This document shows positions 41,082-43,402 of a stretch of DNA of 43,402 nt, piece by piece. The first letter of the stretch is position 1, and each line of letters opens with the position of its first letter. The stretch comes from JBFWYO01 sp050186335 (lineage in GTDB: Bacteria; Pseudomonadota; Alphaproteobacteria; Bin65): positions 1 to 43,402 of the forward strand of contig JBFWYO010000033.1 in NCBI GenBank assembly GCA_050186335.1. The letters run 5' to 3'. Under the pieces are notes generated by a model. It searched no databases. It was not told the DNA's origin and saw nothing but the letters and a program-made list of their open reading frames with translations. A program made the position numbers and the translations under genes.

Positions 41082-42284
41082 CTACTTCATCGCGTCCTGC
41101 GGGCGGCGCGCTTTGACCTCGTCGTCGCCCGGCTGGTACTTGGCGCCGTCCGCGTAGCGCCAGTTCTTCATCGTCGGCTTGCCGTTCTCGACGGTGGTCA
41201 ATCCGACATAGGCGCCCAGCGTCGATTGCTGGTCGATCGCGCGGAACATGTATGGGCCCATCGGCGATTGCAGCTGAATGCCGCGCGCCGCCTTGATCAT
41301 CGCTTCGGTATCGGTCGAGCCCGCCTTCTGGATGACGCCGGCAATCGCGTGCATGAACGTGTAGCCGACGATCGAGCCGAGGCGCGGATAGTCCTTGTAT
41401 TTCGCCATGTAGGCGTCGCGGAACTTCTTGTGCTCGGGCGTGTCGATCTTGGCCCACGGATAACCGGTGACGATCCAGCCTTCCGGCATTTCGGCGCCGA
41501 TCGGATCGGCGTATTCCGGCTCGCCGGTCAGCAGGCTGACTACCAGACGGTCTTTGAACAGGCCGCGCGTGTTGCCTTCGCGGATGAACTTCGCCAGGTC
41601 GCCGCCGAACGTCACGTTGTAGACCGCGTCCGGCTGCGACTTGAGCAGCGCCTGCACCTCGGCGCCGGCGTCAATCTTGCCCAGCGCCGGCCATTGCTGC
41701 GTGACGATCTCGACATCCGGCCGCGCCTTTTTCAGCAGCGCAATGAACGCCTTCACGGCGTCCTGGCCGTAGGCGTAGTTCGGCGCGATGGTGGCCCACT
41801 TCTTGGCCTTCGACTTGGCCGCTTCCTCGACCAGCATCGCCGCTTGCATGTAGGTGCTGGCGCGCAGACGGAACGTGTAGCGGTTGCCCTTTTCCCAGAC
41901 CACGGCGTCGGCCAGCGGCTCGGCGGCCATGAAGAAGATCTTCTTCTGGGCCGCGAAATCGGTCACCGCGAGGCCGATATGCGAGAGGAACGTGCCGGAG
42001 ATCATCACGACCTTGTCGTTGATCAGCATTTCCTCGGCGATGCGCACCGCATCCGCCGGCTTGCCGCCGTCGTCGCGCGAAATCACTTCGAGCTTCTTGC
42101 CGAGTACGCCCTTGGCGTTGATCTCCTCGAGCGCCAGCTCCCAGGCCTTCTTGTACGGCTCGGTGAAGCCGGGCTGGCCCGAATAGGAATTGATCTCGCC
42201 GATCTTGATGGTCTGGGCGTTGGCCGCCTGACCGCCGAGCAGCACGGCCGCGACGGTCGCGATCGTTGGAACCATTAGTTTCAT
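41082..42284 (-). CDS. ABC transporter substrate-binding protein (LivK-type)
   Basis: 400 residues with a strong AGGAGGAGG site. A Sec signal (MKLMVPTIATVAAVLLGGQAAN, cleavage near ANAQ) precedes the Peripla_BP_6 body, with IKIGEINSYSGQPGFTEPYK, VLGKKLEVISRDDGGKPADAVRIAEEML, TFLSHIGLAVTDFAAQKKIF and GYPWAKIDTPEHKKFRDAY. This group carries amino acids, amides, urea or aromatic acids. It is separated from the permease gene by a palindromic element, which may allow its excess over the membrane parts. The cargo is unknown. Confidence 0.93.
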   Translation of the reverse strand: MKLMVPTIATVAAVLLGGQAANAQTIKIGEINSYSGQPGFTEPYKKAWELALEEINAKGVLGKKLEVISRDDGGKPADAVRIAEEMLINDKVVMISGTFLSHIGLAVTDFAAQKKIFFMAAEPLADAVVWEKGNRYTFRLRASTYMQAAMLVEEAAKSKAKKWATIAPNYAYGQDAVKAFIALLKKARPDVEIVTQQWPALGKIDAGAEVQALLKSQPDAVYNVTFGGDLAKFIREGNTRGLFKDRLVVSLLTGEPEYADPIGAEMPEGWIVTGYPWAKIDTPEHKKFRDAYMAKYKDYPRLGSIVGYTFMHAIAGVIQKAGSTDTEAMIKAARGIQLQSPMGPYMFRAIDQQSTLGAYVGLTTVENGKPTMKNWRYADGAKYQPGDDEVKARRPQDAMK

Positions 42285-42327
42285 TCTGTCCTCCTCCTGA
42301 AGATACTTGGTGAAATTCGAACCCTGT

Positions 42328-43377
42328 TCATTCCGCCGCGTGCCGGTTGGACCCGGCTTCCGCCGCGACGCGTCGTTCGACGGTGCGCCGCAACCGCGTG
42401 CTGCCGTTATCGATGGCGAGCTTGACGCGGAGCAATTGGCCTCCCTCGTCCTCGCGCCGCTGCACCGCTTCCAAAATCGCCTTGTCCTCGGAAAAGGCCA
42501 CGACGAATTGCTCGGTGATTCTGCGCGAGACGTCCTCGTCCGATTGCGCGAAGTTGCGCAACTGGAGCCAGAAATAGTGCGTGCTGCGTTCGGTTTCCGG
42601 CGTCATGAAGTGGCACGAGTAGACGCGGATGCCCTTGTCGCGCGCGCCGTCGTCGTGCCCGGTTGCGACCTCATGGCTGCCGAAATCGATGATCGCGATG
42701 TGCGGCGCGTAGAGAAAATAATACTGCCAGCGGTCGACGTTGCCCTTGAAGTTACCGAACAGCTTGAAGAACGGCACCGGTTCCGCGTTCTCGGTCCAGC
42801 GCGAGACGACGACCAGATCGCCGTCCTGCGTGGTCGAGACCGGAATGTCCTCGCCGGCGGCGCTGCCGATGGTCGATTTGTGCACGAAGCTGATGTGCGC
42901 CGGATCGACCAGATTGTCGGTCATGTGCTGGTAGTTGGCCTTGATATAGGTATACGGGCCTTCGTTGAGCCCCCAGTTCGGGTCGCCCCATTGCGGCAAA
43001 CGGTCGAAGATCTTGCTCTCGTCGGCCAGCGCCGGGTCGCCCATCCACAGCCACACCATGCCCATCTTCTCGGCGGTCGGGTACGACCGCACGCGCGCCT
43101 GCGGCGGAATGCTGGCCTGGCCGGGAATGCGCACGCACTTGCCGCCGCCGTCGAAGGTGAGGCCGTGGTAGCCGCACTCGATGAAATCGCCCTTCACGGT
43201 GCCCATGGAGAGCGGCAGCAGACGGTGGCAGCAGCGATCTTCCAGCGCCACCGCCTTGCCGGCTTCGGTGCGGAACAGCACGACCGGTTCGTTCATGTAG
43301 ACGCGCGCCAGCGGCTGGCGCGTCACTTCGTGGTCCCAGGCGGCCACGTACCAAACATAGCGCACGAACGACGACAA
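42328..43377 (-). CDS. Rieske aromatic oxygenase, alpha subunit (second, VanA-like)
   Basis: 349 residues from TTG 43377, with GGAG six bases upstream; the frame stays open to the window edge, so a slightly earlier start is possible. Rieske ligands are Cys49 and His51 (CCHR) and Cys68 and His71 (CGYH). The iron site is in TDNLVDPAHISFVH: Asp154, His161, His166. The N-terminus FVRYVWYVAAWDHEVTRQPL is VanA-like. It belongs to hydroxylating or demethylating monocomponent-terminal oxygenases. No reductase gene is in view; one may lie beyond the edge. It probably belongs to the operon with the Liv transporter and HyuAB. Confidence 0.92.
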   Translation of the reverse strand: MSSFVRYVWYVAAWDHEVTRQPLARVYMNEPVVLFRTEAGKAVALEDRCCHRLLPLSMGTVKGDFIECGYHGLTFDGGGKCVRIPGQASIPPQARVRSYPTAEKMGMVWLWMGDPALADESKIFDRLPQWGDPNWGLNEGPYTYIKANYQHMTDNLVDPAHISFVHKSTIGSAAGEDIPVSTTQDGDLVVVSRWTENAEPVPFFKLFGNFKGNVDRWQYYFLYAPHIAIIDFGSHEVATGHDDGARDKGIRVYSCHFMTPETERSTHYFWLQLRNFAQSDEDVSRRITEQFVVAFSEDKAILEAVQRREDEGGQLLRVKLAIDNGSTRLRRTVERRVAAEAGSNRHAAE

Positions 43378-43402
43378 CGCACACTCCGACGGCCGGGCCG
43401 TC

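Overview
The window looks like the chromosome of a high-GC, free-living, catabolically versatile proteobacterium, most likely an alphaproteobacterium. The signs are the uniformly GC-rich third positions, the many solute-binding-protein ABC systems, the Rieske, extradiol, HyuAB and BenE catabolic genes, and two families of intergenic palindromes (CTCATCCT..AGGATGAGG and CCCTCCCCC..GGGGGAGGG) of a kind common in Rhizobiales, Rhodospirillales and sphingomonads. No rRNA, tRNA, CRISPR array, transposase, integrase or phage gene was seen, and the genus cannot be fixed from sequence reading alone.

Layout. 1-5.0 kb: 5' part of a GntR regulator, a ketopantoate-reductase-like gene, a divergent class II aldolase, and a DUF1800/DUF1501 pair. 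5.2-9.1 kb (minus): a BenE-type benzoate symporter, then a small operon of a MetE-like zinc methyltransferase, a LigB-type extradiol dioxygenase and a VOC protein, closed by a clear intrinsic terminator. 9.26-22.07 kb (plus): a tightly packed 13-gene catabolic operon: small recombinase-like HTH protein, ABC ATPase, NMT1-type binding protein, permease, cupin, Rieske oxygenase alpha subunit, SDR, alpha/beta hydrolase, IclR regulator, two-domain type I extradiol dioxygenase, a catalytically degenerate SDR, a ThDP enzyme, an aspartate-dehydrogenase-like protein and an aldehyde dehydrogenase (the IclR gene sits inside this run). 22.2-26.6 kb: a MarR-EmrA-EmrB efflux operon and an HsaA/HpaB-like flavin monooxygenase. 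26.6-33.3 kb: mostly housekeeping or unknown genes (DMT transporter, ChaC-like cyclotransferase, Cys-rich secreted protein, second MetE-like paralogue, methyltransferase, ARPP-1 protein, RlmI-like rRNA methyltransferase). 33.5-43.4 kb (minus): Rieske oxygenase, LivK-type binding protein, a fused LivH-LivM permease, LivG, LivF, HyuA and HyuB.

How the genes may work together (inference). The 9-22 kb operon has the order of chemistry of a meta-cleavage pathway: uptake (ABC), ring oxygenation or demethylation (Rieske), dehydrogenation (SDR), ring fission (extradiol enzyme with the complete His-His-His-Tyr-Glu active site), hydrolysis (alpha/beta hydrolase), then ThDP and aldehyde dehydrogenase steps. 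The substrate is not evident. The 33-43 kb operon couples a Liv-type importer to an ATP-dependent HyuAB amidase/carboxylase pair and a second Rieske protein. Neither Rieske gene has a reductase or ferredoxin partner in the window.

The most instructive structural observation is a palindromic element of about 143 bp between the aspartate-dehydrogenase-like gene and the aldehyde dehydrogenase gene. It is flanked by a 12-bp direct repeat, and removing it restores an ATGA stop/start overlap, so it looks like a transposed REP-like element caught inside an operon.
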